64,000 bases of DNA from CAVYUC01 sp963771595 (GTDB lineage: Bacteria > Bacteroidota > Bacteroidia > Bacteroidales > Prolixibacteraceae): the NCBI GenBank assembly GCA_963771595.1, contig CAVYUC010000022.1, positions 30,011 to 94,010 of the forward strand, written 5' to 3'. The translations under genes were made by a program, and so were the position numbers. The number at the start of each line of letters is the position of its first letter. Positions within the stretch are counted from its first letter, which is position 1. Below the pieces are notes generated by a model. The model was not told the DNA's origin, did not search any database, and was given only the letters and a program-made list of their open reading frames with translations. Below, piece after piece: positions 16,591-25,684 of this stretch.

Positions 16591-18858
16591 ATGGAAAATT
16601 TTTATCTGATTCTCGTTGTTATCCTTTTTGCTCTTGCAATTTCTGATTTGGTAGTAGGTGTTAGCAACGATGCCGTTAACTTTTTAAATTCCGCTATCGG
16701 TTCAAAAGCGGCTCCCAAATGGTTAATTTTTCTGATGGCAAGTCTGGGTGTGCTCATTGGAGCCACATTTTCCGATGGAATGATGGAAGTGGCACGAAAA
16801 GGAATTTTCCATCCCGACATGTTTTACTTTTCCGAAATCATGGTCATTTTTATGGCGGTCATGATTACCGATATTATACTTCTCGATACGTTCAATACGC
16901 TCGGGATGCCAACATCCACAACAGTTTCCATAGTTTTTGAATTACTTGGATCGGCCGTTGCCGTGTCTATTGTTAAAATTAAAAGTATGGGTGGCTCCCT
17001 GGTTGAACTGTCCAGCTACATCAATTCGGGAAAAGCGCTGGCTATTATCACCGGAATTTTAGTTTCGGTTTTTATTGCATTTACAGTCGGTGCAATTGTT
17101 CAATACATCACCCGGTTTATCTTTTCGTTCAACTATAAAAAATCCATGAAATATTTTGGTTCCACCTTTGGAGCCCTTGCCATTACAGCAATTACTTATT
17201 TCATTTTAATTAAAGGATTGAAAGGTTCTTCCTTTGCCGATGTGCAGTTGAGCAGCGGAGAAATGGTTCAGGACTGGGTTAGTCACCACACCGGTTTACT
17301 GATGGTTTACAGTTTCATTGTGTGGCTGATTGTTATACAATTGTTAAAATGGATTTTTAACTTAAAAATACTGAAATTGGTTGTGCTGGCCGGAACATTT
17401 GCCCTGGCCATGGCTTTTGCCGGAAACGACCTGGTCAACTTTATCGGAGTTCCGCTGGCTGGTTTCAGTTCGTTTAAAAACTGGATAGCTTCTGATTCTG
17501 CCCCGCAGACTTTTTCAATGGAAATGCTGTCAGGAAAGGTGGAAACGCCAACATACATGCTGCTGATAGCCGGCCTTGTAATGATTATCACGCTGATTTT
17601 ATCAAAAAAAGCACGCTCGGTAGTAACCACAACGGTGGATTTGTCGCGGCAGTCGGAAGGTGCTGAACGTTTTGGCTCCTCATTTATTTCGAGAGTGCTG
17701 GTCCGTAACACCCTTCGTTTCAATAACCGGTTGATGCGGACCGTTCCTTCATCGGTAAATACTTTCGTACAAAGCAGGTTTGTTCCGGTGCCGTTAGGCG
17801 CACCTGATAATCCGGAAACCCCGGCATTCGATAAATTAAGGGCTTCGGTAAACCTGGTGGTGGCCAGTATTTTAATTGCTCTTGGAACTTCGCTGAAACT
17901 CCCGCTTTCAACCACCTACGTCACATTTATGGTGGCCATGGGAACTTCGCTTTCCGACCGTGCATGGGACCGGGAAAGTGCAGTTTACCGCGTTTCCGGT
18001 GTTTTTGCCGTTATTGGCGGATGGTTTCTTACCGCCGTTATTGCATTTACCGTTTCGGGTATTATTGCAATGATTATTGCGCTGGGCGGAAGTTTCATGT
18101 TCTTCGTTTTTATAGCAATTGCGTTGGTTATGGTGGTGCGCACGCACATCCTGTTTAAAAAACGTGCAAAAAACAATTTGCCGGATGATGAAGATGTAAT
18201 TTCTGAAAAAGACGCCGTTGAAAAAGTACTCGAAAAATGCTACAAACTGGCTGTTAATTCAATCGTTTCGGCCAATAAAATATTTTCGGTTGCCATTGAT
18301 AGTTTTCTGAATGAAGATCGGGCACATTTGAAAGAAGGACTCGAACTTAAAAATGAACTGAATAAGAAATCGAAAAAACAAAAAAACAAGGTTTTCAGCA
18401 CATTGTCAAAAATTGAAGGCAATGTGGACTCGGGCCATTTTTACGTGCAGTTTATTGACTATCAGCGTGAAATGGCGCATTCGCTGAACTTCATTGTGGA
18501 ACCAATGTACGAACACCTCGACAACCAGCACAAGCCTTTCCGAAAAGTACAGGGCGAAGAACTGACTGATTTAATTAACCAGGTGGATGAGTTATTTAAC
18601 TTCTCACTGCACATCATAAAAGAAAATAATTTCAACAAAATTGAGGAGCTAATTGAGAAACGCGATTCAATTGTTGATGTTCTCGGAAAAATGGAAAAAG
18701 CTCAGATTAAACGAATTAAGGCCAAACTGGTAAATACAAAAAATTCAATCCTGTATTTTAATACCATCACCGAAACAAAAAATATGTTGCTCCATTTCAT
18801 TAATCTGGTAAAATCGTACCGCGATTTTGTTACTTCAACAAAACAGGTTGAAATTTAA
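16591..18858 (+). CDS. pit: Pit-family inorganic phosphate transporter with C-terminal PhoU-like domain
   Basis: 755 residues. About ten to twelve membrane helices in two inverted repeats carry the PHO4 signatures DLVVGVSNDAVNFLNSAIGS and, in the second half, AGNDLVNFIGVPLAG; TLGMPTSTTVS and KLPLSTTYVTF are paired hairpins of the transport path. From about residue 545 the chain is soluble and helical (EKVLEKCYKLAVNSIV through to the end), matching the DUF47/PhoU-like domain that many Bacteroidota Pit proteins carry. It imports phosphate as a metal-phosphate or by ion coupling at low affinity. Next to the PhoBR-like pair and the pst operon, it completes a phosphate uptake cluster. Confidence 0.93.
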   Translation: MENFYLILVVILFALAISDLVVGVSNDAVNFLNSAIGSKAAPKWLIFLMASLGVLIGATFSDGMMEVARKGIFHPDMFYFSEIMVIFMAVMITDIILLDTFNTLGMPTSTTVSIVFELLGSAVAVSIVKIKSMGGSLVELSSYINSGKALAIITGILVSVFIAFTVGAIVQYITRFIFSFNYKKSMKYFGSTFGALAITAITYFILIKGLKGSSFADVQLSSGEMVQDWVSHHTGLLMVYSFIVWLIVIQLLKWIFNLKILKLVVLAGTFALAMAFAGNDLVNFIGVPLAGFSSFKNWIASDSAPQTFSMEMLSGKVETPTYMLLIAGLVMIITLILSKKARSVVTTTVDLSRQSEGAERFGSSFISRVLVRNTLRFNNRLMRTVPSSVNTFVQSRFVPVPLGAPDNPETPAFDKLRASVNLVVASILIALGTSLKLPLSTTYVTFMVAMGTSLSDRAWDRESAVYRVSGVFAVIGGWFLTAVIAFTVSGIIAMIIALGGSFMFFVFIAIALVMVVRTHILFKKRAKNNLPDDEDVISEKDAVEKVLEKCYKLAVNSIVSANKIFSVAIDSFLNEDRAHLKEGLELKNELNKKSKKQKNKVFSTLSKIEGNVDSGHFYVQFIDYQREMAHSLNFIVEPMYEHLDNQHKPFRKVQGEELTDLINQVDELFNFSLHIIKENNFNKIEELIEKRDSIVDVLGKMEKAQIKRIKAKLVNTKNSILYFNTITETKNMLLHFINLVKSYRDFVTSTKQVEI

Positions 18859-18949
18859 GAAGAAGCAACCTTTTTAAGGTGGTTTATTATAGCTCCTTGT
18901 ATGCTTAAAAATGAAGTCATAGGGCTTTAGGGAACAAACTCAAAAGCTT

Positions 18950-19222
18950 GTCATTCCGAGGTTACTCAATTTATATGAGCATAATGAGTAAATGACAGTA
19001 AAACGTTAATGATTTACAGTTCTTTAGTGAGATCGATCTCCCCTTGGCAAGGAGAGAAACCAGCGGGAGAGGGGTAAATAAGATACTAAATGGATTTGCT
19101 TTACCCTTTTGGCTTACGCCATTTTCCCTCACGAGGGAAAAGCCTTCTAATTTAAAAAGTTACTTAAATACAACATGTTAAGCAAATCTGTCATTGCCAA
19201 CGAAGTGAGGAATCTGTCCATC
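18950..19222. repeat. Intergenic palindromic repeat block between pit and the porin gene
   Basis: The 18859-19413 gap holds no gene. It contains fragments of dispersed repeats often seen between Bacteroidota genes: a TGTCATTCCGAG-type element at about 18949-18961 and a related copy at 19188-19220 (TGTCATTGCCAACGAAGTGA and following), a CTCCCCTTGGCAAGGAGAG hairpin near 19039-19057 with the GGGAGAGGGG tail, and a perfect 8-bp palindrome TTTTCCCT/AGGGAAAA at 19122-19141. These look like REP-type palindromes, not coding DNA. Confidence 0.6.
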
Positions 19223-19249
19223 TTAAACAGCAAGTAGTAATTCCAATTA

Positions 19250-19365
19250 TTACATTTTTGTTACACCCATCTTTCAGCAAATATTTTCCTGTTTTACAGG
19301 GAATTACAAAATGTGCAATGCAATAATTTAATCATTTTGTAATAATTTCTTAATTCCGGTGTAAT
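19250..19365 (+). promoter_or_regulatory. Candidate Pho-box direct repeats upstream of the porin-pst operon
   Basis: TTACA occurs at 19250-19254 and again at 19261-19265 (11-base period). TGTAAT occurs at 19338-19343 and 19360-19365 (22-base period, two helical turns). TTACA is part of the reverse complement of TGTAAT, so all four may be the same half-site. A -7-like CATATTTG at 19376-19383 (one mismatch) follows 30 bases before the ATG. PhoB-family regulators bind such 11-base repeats, but the Bacteroidota consensus is not something I can confirm. Confidence 0.35.
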
Positions 19366-19413
19366 TACTTCCCTGCATATTTGCACCATAAAATTCAATC
19401 TAAGTAATACATA

Positions 19414-20400
19414 ATGAAAAAGTTATTTCTAATCCTAATCTTAACAACAGGCCTCGTATCAAATGGATTCAGTCAGGAAATTTCTAAAGAATTCAAACCA
19501 AATGGAAAACCACTCGCTTTGATTTTTACCAATTTCCACACTGATTTTATAGAGGGCAGTACCTACCCCGCGTTCGAAATTACCCGTGCTTATTTGGGGT
19601 ACGAATATCATTTTAGCCCTGAATGGTATGCGAAAATAGTTTATGATGTAGGTAATCCCGGAGTTGGAAAACATCAGCTTTCAGCCTACCTTAAAAATGC
19701 TTATTTTCAATACAGAAACAATCGGTTCACTGCATATTTCGGAATGATTGCCACCACCCAGTTCAAGGTTTCAGAGAAAATCTGGGGGTACCGTTATATT
19801 GAAAAATCATTTCAGGATGCCTACGGATTTAACTCCAGCGCCGATCTTGGATTCAATGTTGAATATAAATTTTCAGATTTTATCAGCGCAGATTTTTCCG
19901 TTACAAATGGCGAAGGATATAAAAAGATTCAGGGAGATTCAATTCTCCGTCCCGGCGCCGGAATAACAATAAATCCTGTAAAGAATATTACTGCACGGGT
20001 GTATGCCGATTTCATGGGAAATGAAGTAAAACAGCAGTCACTGGCTGCTTTCCTGGCATATACAGGAACGAAATTTACTGCAGGTGCTGAATACAATTAT
20101 CAGCAAAATGTGGATATGACAGAAGGACAGGATATGTACGGAACTTCTTTCTTCCTTACTTACAAACCATCAGCCAAAATAAAATTGTTTGGCCGGTTTG
20201 ATGACTTGAATTCTTCAACACTCACCGGCGAAAATCAGCCATGGCAAATCGATGATGACGGACAACTGATTCTTGCCGGTATTGAATACTCACCGGTAAA
20301 AGGCGTAAAACTGGCGCCTAATTTCAGGATGTGGAATCCTGACAATGAATTACTTCCTGCTGTAAACAGTGTCTACTTAAATTGTGAATTGAAATTTTAA
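19414..20400 (+). CDS. Outer membrane porin, phosphate-selective OprO/OprP-like
   Basis: 328 residues with a signal peptide (MKKLFLILILTTGLVSNGFSQ). The body is a series of beta strands: FEITRAYLGYEYHFSPEWYAKI, LKNAYFQYR, GFNVEYKFSDFISADFSVTNGE, and a C-terminal strand ending VNSVYLNCELKF, as expected for an outer membrane barrel. It resembles the small phosphate-selective porin family that sits at the head of pst operons in Bacteroidota. Only 13 bases separate it from pstS. Specificity for phosphate is inferred from this position. Confidence 0.8.
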   Translation: MKKLFLILILTTGLVSNGFSQEISKEFKPNGKPLALIFTNFHTDFIEGSTYPAFEITRAYLGYEYHFSPEWYAKIVYDVGNPGVGKHQLSAYLKNAYFQYRNNRFTAYFGMIATTQFKVSEKIWGYRYIEKSFQDAYGFNSSADLGFNVEYKFSDFISADFSVTNGEGYKKIQGDSILRPGAGITINPVKNITARVYADFMGNEVKQQSLAAFLAYTGTKFTAGAEYNYQQNVDMTEGQDMYGTSFFLTYKPSAKIKLFGRFDDLNSSTLTGENQPWQIDDDGQLILAGIEYSPVKGVKLAPNFRMWNPDNELLPAVNSVYLNCELKF

Positions 20401-20413
20401 ATCAATAGTAAAA

Positions 20414-21490
20414 ATGAAAACAAAAAATCTGGCAATTATAATTCTGGCGGTGGTTACTTTAAGCGCCTGCCAAAGTTCGCCAAAGAAAAACGGTGAGGAA
20501 AAATCAGCGGGCAGCAATGTCTCATTAACTGCAGCAGGAGCCACATTCCCATTGCCATACTACAACATGGTTTTTAAAGAATACGCTGATGAAACAGGTG
20601 TTGAAATTACCTACGGCGGAATCGGCTCGGGCGGCGGAATCCGCAGCCTCACCGATAAAGTGGTTGATTTTGGCGCAACCGACGCTTATCTCGAAGACGA
20701 TAAGCTGGCTGAAATGCAGGGCGAAGTGGTTCATATTCCCACGGTGATGGGCGCAGTTGTTATCGCTTACAATCTCCCCGGAGTAGACAGCCTGAAACTT
20801 TCTGACCAGTTACTGGAGAAAATTTTCATGGGCGAAATTACAAAATGGAACGACCCGCAGATTAAAAACAACAATCCGCATGTGAACCTGCCTGATATGA
20901 ATATCAATGTCATTCACCGCTCGGATGGCAGCGGCACCACCAACATTTTCAGCGATTACATGAGCAAAGTAAGCGAAAAATGGAACAAGGAAGTGGGGAC
21001 AGGAAAATCACTGCAATGGCCCACAGGAATGGGCGCCAAAGGTAATCCGGGAGTTGCCGGCACCATCAGCCAGACCGAAGGCGCCATTGGCTACATCGGT
21101 TCGGAATATGCATTTGCACAAAAAATTCAGACAGCAAAAGTGCAGAACAGTTCGGGAAATTATATCGCGCCTTCCATTGCTTCTGTCAGCGCTGCTGCAC
21201 AGGGCGAAATTCCTAATGACACACGCATCATGCTGACTAATTCAGACAATCCGCAGTCGTACCCGATTAGCGGTTTCACCTGGATAATTCTTTATAAGGA
21301 ACAGAAGTACAATAACCGCTCAAAGCAACAGGCTCTGGCAACAGTGAAATTTCTCGACTGGCTGGTTAGCGATGAAGCCCAGAGCCAGGCCGAAAAAGTG
21401 CATTACGCACCACTCCCCGATGCCGCTGCAGAAAAAGCAAAAGCAATTCTGCGCTCAGTAACTTACGATGGTCAGCCATTGCTGAAATAA
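20414..21490 (+). CDS. pstS: Phosphate ABC transporter substrate-binding lipoprotein
   Basis: 358 residues. Lipobox LSAC (Cys about 19). Then the periplasmic binding fold of PstS: LTAAGATFPLPYYNMVFKEY, GGIGSGGGIRSL, VDFGATDAYL and IHRSDGSGTTNIFSDYM, where Ser, Asp, Gly and Thr residues coordinate the phosphate ion. It delivers phosphate to PstCA. It starts 13 bases after the porin gene; a repeat-rich spacer separates it from pstC. Confidence 0.96.
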   Translation: MKTKNLAIIILAVVTLSACQSSPKKNGEEKSAGSNVSLTAAGATFPLPYYNMVFKEYADETGVEITYGGIGSGGGIRSLTDKVVDFGATDAYLEDDKLAEMQGEVVHIPTVMGAVVIAYNLPGVDSLKLSDQLLEKIFMGEITKWNDPQIKNNNPHVNLPDMNINVIHRSDGSGTTNIFSDYMSKVSEKWNKEVGTGKSLQWPTGMGAKGNPGVAGTISQTEGAIGYIGSEYAFAQKIQTAKVQNSSGNYIAPSIASVSAAAQGEIPNDTRIMLTNSDNPQSYPISGFTWIILYKEQKYNNRSKQQALATVKFLDWLVSDEAQSQAEKVHYAPLPDAAAEKAKAILRSVTYDGQPLLK

Positions 21491-21504
21491 AGGGCCCCCT
21501 TCTA

Positions 21505-21660
21505 TTCCCCCAAAGGGGGAAGGAAAGAAAAATAACGACACTTCGAATTGCTAATACGAAAATTAAGGGATATCTAAAGTGGCTGAAAATTTAGAAAATG
21601 TACCAGGTAGAAACTTGAGCTTCCTAAGCCTCCCCTGGGGGAGGTTTGGAGGGGCTTTTA
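21505..21660. repeat. GC-rich palindromic repeats between pstS and pstC
   Basis: Two elements lie in the 182-base spacer: TTCCCCCAAAGGGGGAA at 21505-21521 and CCTCCCCTGGGGGAGG at 21629-21643 with a GGAGGGGC tail to about 21655. They match in style the elements after pit and after phoR. Within the operon they could form RNA hairpins that lower pstC expression relative to pstS; that is inference. Confidence 0.65.
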
Positions 21661-21672
21661 AGGGCTTTATAA

Positions 21673-22524
21673 ATGAACAGTGATAAAATAACCAAAGCAA
21701 TTTTGCTGACTGCTGCGTTCATTATTCTGTTAGTGACGGCAGGAATGGTTTATTCACTGGTGAAAGGAGCCATCCCGGCTTTTAATCATTTTGGGTTTCA
21801 TTTTATTTTTTCGAAAGAATGGAATCCACGCAGTGGTGAAGAAAATTACGGTGCACTGCCATTTATTGCCGGCACAATTATTACCTCTGTTTTGGCTTTG
21901 ATTATCAGTCTGCCGCTTTCATTTTCCACATCGCTTTTTTTAGGCGAATATTATCGTGGAACACGTATGGCACGGGTTCTGGGTATGATGGTGGATTTGC
22001 TGGCAGGCATTCCTTCCATTGTTTACGGGCTTTGGGGATTTTATGTGCTGCGTCCTTTTTTAACAGAACTCGGTGCTCCCAACCAGGGATTTGGTATTTT
22101 TACCGCCAGTGCAATTCTGGCAATTATGATTATTCCGTACGCCACATCGCTGAGTAACGAAATCATTAGCATGGTTCCCAACGAATTGAAAGAAGCGGCA
22201 TACTCACTCGGCGCTACACGCATTGAAGTAATTTGGAACGTGATTGTTCCATCCGCCCGCTCGGGAATTATTGCCGGTTACATCCTTTCCTTCGGACGGG
22301 CACTGGGAGAGACCATGGCCGTAACCATGCTCATCGGAAATGCAAATATCATCCCCAATGGACTTTTCAGCACCGGAAATACCATGGCCAGTGTCATTGC
22401 CAACCAGTTTGGCGAAGCCGACGGATTGAAGCTGAGTGCGCTGATTGCAATCGGTTTGCTGCTTTTTGTAATTACCGGTATCATCAATGGAATCGGTAAA
22501 TTCATCATTAAAAGAATGGCGTAA
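21673..22524 (+). CDS. pstC: Phosphate ABC transporter permease PstC
   Basis: 283 residues, six membrane helices. The cytoplasmic EAA-type loop ELKEAAYSLGATRIEVIWNVIVPSARSGIIAG contacts PstB. The sequence GIPSIVYGLWGFYVL and FGRALGETMAVTMLIGNA are typical of PstC. It forms the channel with PstA for high-affinity phosphate import. It is followed by pstA after 8 bases. Confidence 0.95.
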   Translation: MNSDKITKAILLTAAFIILLVTAGMVYSLVKGAIPAFNHFGFHFIFSKEWNPRSGEENYGALPFIAGTIITSVLALIISLPLSFSTSLFLGEYYRGTRMARVLGMMVDLLAGIPSIVYGLWGFYVLRPFLTELGAPNQGFGIFTASAILAIMIIPYATSLSNEIISMVPNELKEAAYSLGATRIEVIWNVIVPSARSGIIAGYILSFGRALGETMAVTMLIGNANIIPNGLFSTGNTMASVIANQFGEADGLKLSALIAIGLLLFVITGIINGIGKFIIKRMA

Positions 22525-22532
22525 GATAAGAA

Positions 22533-23420
22533 ATGAATAATCCGGCTAAAAATATAAAAGCAAATAATATTGTCAGAAGAAAACTGAAGGATCAGTTTTT
22601 CCACGGATTAATTATAGGTCTGTCGGTTCTTACCATTTCTCCCATAGTACTGATTATTTACAAGCTGATTGTAAAAGGAATCGGGCAAATCAGCTTTGAT
22701 TTCATCCTGCAAAACCCGCCAAACACTTTTGAAGCAATGACGGCTGTTTCCAATGGTGAAATCATTCCGGGTGGCATTGTAAATGGCATTACCGGCACAC
22801 TGGTGATGGTTTCTCTTGCATCGGTAATAGCCATTCCGGTCGGTATTGTTGCCGGCATTTATTTATATGAAAACCAAGATAAATTTCTTGCAAATTTCAC
22901 CCGAAACGTTTCTGATATTCTGCAGGGAGTGCCTTCTATTGTACTTGGTTTAATTGCCTATTTATGGGTGGTGAAATATATAACAAACGGTTACTCTGCG
23001 CTCGCCGGAAGCGTTTCGCTTGCAATTATGATGCTGCCGATGATCGTCCGCTCCACCGAAGAAACATTGAAAATGATTCCGCAAACGATAAAAGAAGCGG
23101 CGCTGGCGCTGGGAGTTCCCTATTACAAAGTTTTGTTGCGGGTGTTAATTCCAACGGGTTTCAGCGGACTTTTAACCGGAATTCTTTTGGGAATATCAAG
23201 AATATTGGGTGAAACAGCACCGTTGCTTTTAACCGCTTTGGGAAGTTCAAGAATAAATCTTGATATTACCGAACCAACAAGCGCCATTCCATTGCTCATC
23301 TGGGAATTTTACAACGACCCGAACATGGTGGATTTAATCTGGAGTTCATCTCTCCTGTTAATGATTATGGTTTTGGGGCTGAATATCATTTCAAAACGAA
23401 TTGCCGCCCGAACTAAATAA
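22533..23420 (+). CDS. pstA: Phosphate ABC transporter permease PstA
   Basis: 295 residues, six membrane helices. PstA features include GVPSIVLGLIAYLWVV, the cytoplasmic loop TIKEAALALGVPYYKVLLRVLIPTG, and GISRILGETAPLLLTALGS. It pairs with PstC. The ATG lies 8 bases after the pstC stop and the stop is 5 bases before pstB, so the genes are tightly coupled. Confidence 0.95.
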   Translation: MNNPAKNIKANNIVRRKLKDQFFHGLIIGLSVLTISPIVLIIYKLIVKGIGQISFDFILQNPPNTFEAMTAVSNGEIIPGGIVNGITGTLVMVSLASVIAIPVGIVAGIYLYENQDKFLANFTRNVSDILQGVPSIVLGLIAYLWVVKYITNGYSALAGSVSLAIMMLPMIVRSTEETLKMIPQTIKEAALALGVPYYKVLLRVLIPTGFSGLLTGILLGISRILGETAPLLLTALGSSRINLDITEPTSAIPLLIWEFYNDPNMVDLIWSSSLLLMIMVLGLNIISKRIAARTK

Positions 23421-23425
23421 AAATA

Positions 23426-24205
23426 ATGGAAAGCACAATTAAAATAAAAGATCCTGTACTCAGCATAAAAAACCTGTCGGTTTCATACGATAAAGGGAAA
23501 TATGCAGTGAACAATGTTTCGGCCGATATAAAACGAAACAGTGTTACCGCAATTATGGGGCCTTCGGGTTGTGGCAAAAGTACCCTGCTCCGCGCCATCA
23601 ACAGGATGCATGAGTTGTACGAAAATATTGAAACCAAAGGAAATATCATTCTGAATGGAAAAGACATTACAAACATGTCGACCATAAAACTCAGACGGAT
23701 GGCAGGTATGGTTTTTCAACGGCCTAATCCATTCCCGACAATGAGTATTTATGATAACGTAATTGCAGGTTACAAACTGAACGGAATCAGTATGAAACGT
23801 TCGCAGCGGGATGAAATTGTGGAACGTTCACTGCGTGATGTTACGCTTTGGGAAGAAGTAAAAGATTCGCTCTTTAAAAAAGGAACTTTCCTTTCCGGCG
23901 GACAGCAGCAGCGGTTATGCATTGCCCGTGCACTGGCTTTTGGTCCTGAAATTATTTTACTTGATGAACCTACCTCCGCTCTCGACCCGGTTGCCACATC
24001 GAAAGTGGAAGATTTACTGGTGAAACTGAAAGAGAACTACACCATTTTAATGGTGACACACAACATGTCGCAGGCTGCACGAATTTCGGACTATTCGATG
24101 TTTATGTACCTGGGCGAACTGGTGGAATACGGTAAAACGAAAGACATGTTTACGAATCCAAAAGACCGCCGGACAGAAGAATACCTGACAGGTAAATTCG
24201 GTTAA
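23426..24205 (+). CDS. pstB: Phosphate ABC transporter ATP-binding protein
   Basis: 259 residues. Walker A GPSGCGKST (about 44-52), Q-loop in GMVFQRPNPFP, signature LSGGQQQRLCIARAL, Walker B ILLDEPTSALDP, and the switch His in MVTHNMSQA. It energises PstCA and, with PhoU, relays phosphate status to PhoR in bacteria with this system. The PNPFP sequence after the Q-loop is diagnostic for PstB. Confidence 0.97.
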   Translation: MESTIKIKDPVLSIKNLSVSYDKGKYAVNNVSADIKRNSVTAIMGPSGCGKSTLLRAINRMHELYENIETKGNIILNGKDITNMSTIKLRRMAGMVFQRPNPFPTMSIYDNVIAGYKLNGISMKRSQRDEIVERSLRDVTLWEEVKDSLFKKGTFLSGGQQQRLCIARALAFGPEIILLDEPTSALDPVATSKVEDLLVKLKENYTILMVTHNMSQAARISDYSMFMYLGELVEYGKTKDMFTNPKDRRTEEYLTGKFG

Positions 24206-24237
24206 ATTTTTTATCTTCACTTAAATTCAATAAAACA

Positions 24238-24924
24238 ATGACATCAAAAAAAGACGATGCAATAAATAATATTCTAAAGGATTTCGAAGAATTTGCCAAT
24301 CTCGTTTTGCATCAGCTCGATTTACTGGAAAAAGTCATCTCCTCAGGGGAAACAGATATTCCTGATGACATCAGCAATGAAATACTTGAAAACGAGAAAA
24401 GGCTGGATAAGTTTGAAGTAAAACTGAGCGACAAAATTGTAAATACCATTGTCTTATACCAGCCGGTGGCTTCGGATATCCGAAGATTAATTGCCTGCTA
24501 CCGAATCGTAATCAGCCTGGAGCGGGTGGGTGATTTGGTAACAAACATTCTTGGGTTTCTGGATAATATTAAAGTGGAGAAAATATACACCAATCTGTCG
24601 GAAGTGGTTTCCAACATGCTCATTCAGAGTACAAGCATGGTAAACAAAGCGCTGCTTGCATTTACTTCTGACGATAAGGAATTTGCCATTTGGACCATTA
24701 AAAACGATGCAGTTGTAGATGAGCTCAACCGTAAAATGCTGAAAAAGGCCATTAAAAAGAGTAAAATCAGCGATGAAAACAAACAGCTGCTCACCAGCTT
24801 TATCAGCATGAACAGCATGGTTGGCAACATTGAACGGATTGGCGACCACGCCACTAATATTGCCGAAGCGGCCATTTATTCCATCGAAGGGAAAGATGTG
24901 AGACATATAAAAAAAATTGACTGA
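24238..24924 (+). CDS. phoU: Phosphate signalling/uptake regulator PhoU
   Basis: 228 residues, all-helical, made of two repeated three-helix bundles. The PhoU metal-binding signatures are seen at SDIRRLIACYRIVISLERVGDLVTNI and IERIGDHATNIAEA (ERxGDxxxNI pattern twice). PhoU inhibits Pst transport and restrains PhoR when phosphate is plentiful. It sits between pstB and the phoB/phoR pair, the usual operon order. Confidence 0.95.
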   Translation: MTSKKDDAINNILKDFEEFANLVLHQLDLLEKVISSGETDIPDDISNEILENEKRLDKFEVKLSDKIVNTIVLYQPVASDIRRLIACYRIVISLERVGDLVTNILGFLDNIKVEKIYTNLSEVVSNMLIQSTSMVNKALLAFTSDDKEFAIWTIKNDAVVDELNRKMLKKAIKKSKISDENKQLLTSFISMNSMVGNIERIGDHATNIAEAAIYSIEGKDVRHIKKID

Positions 24925-24934
24925 CAATTAAATA

Positions 24935-25624
24935 ATGAACGATTCACAGGTTCCAAAAATACTGGTAGTTGATGACGAAAAGGATTTGTGTGAAATCCTC
25001 GAATTCAACCTCTCGAGTGAAGGTTTTGAAGTGGAAACAGCTCATTCGGCGGAGGAAGCTTTAAATAAACCGCTCGAAAGTTTTAACCTGGTTTTACTCG
25101 ATGTGATGATGGGAGAAATGTCGGGCTATAAAATGGCTTCGAAAATGCGGAAAGAATTGAAACTTTCGGTGCCGGTTATTTTCCTTACAGCAAAAAGTAC
25201 AGAAAATGATATTCTTACCGGGTTCAATGTCGGTGCCGACGATTACATTTCAAAACCATTTTCCATTAAAGAAATGATGGCCCGGGTAAAAGCAGTATTA
25301 AAACGTGGTAGCATCGAAAAGGAAGAAAGTCAGTTGTTTGAAGAAGGTGATCTAAAGCTGGATATTTCAGGGAAAACAGTTACCGTAAAAAATAAACCTG
25401 TAAATCTTACCCGAAAAGAATTTGAAATTCTTGTCATGCTTCTTAAGAGTAAAGGTCATTACATATCGCGAGACGAAATCCTTAACCGCATTTGGGACGA
25501 TGATGTGATTGTAACAGAGCGGAATGTGGATGTTAATATTGCCCGTTTGCGCAAGAAAATTGGCGAATGCGGAAATTATATTAAAGGAAAAACAGGATAC
25601 GGATACAGATTCAATGTTCAATAA
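24935..25624 (+). CDS. phoB: PhoB-type response regulator
   Basis: 229 residues. Receiver domain with LVVDDEKD, phosphoacceptor Asp in LVLLDVMMGEMSG, and ADDYISKPF. Winged-helix output domain (about 130-228) with LTRKEFEILVMLL and TERNVDVNIARLRKKIG. It starts 10 bases after phoU. Together with the kinase downstream it is the operon's own phosphate-sensing pair. It differs clearly from the regulator at 14596. Confidence 0.93.
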   Translation: MNDSQVPKILVVDDEKDLCEILEFNLSSEGFEVETAHSAEEALNKPLESFNLVLLDVMMGEMSGYKMASKMRKELKLSVPVIFLTAKSTENDILTGFNVGADDYISKPFSIKEMMARVKAVLKRGSIEKEESQLFEEGDLKLDISGKTVTVKNKPVNLTRKEFEILVMLLKSKGHYISRDEILNRIWDDDVIVTERNVDVNIARLRKKIGECGNYIKGKTGYGYRFNVQ

Positions 25625-25684
25625 AAAGAGCCATTTCACGAACGTGGGGTAAATAATAATTTAACAGATTAAAAAATAAAAAAA

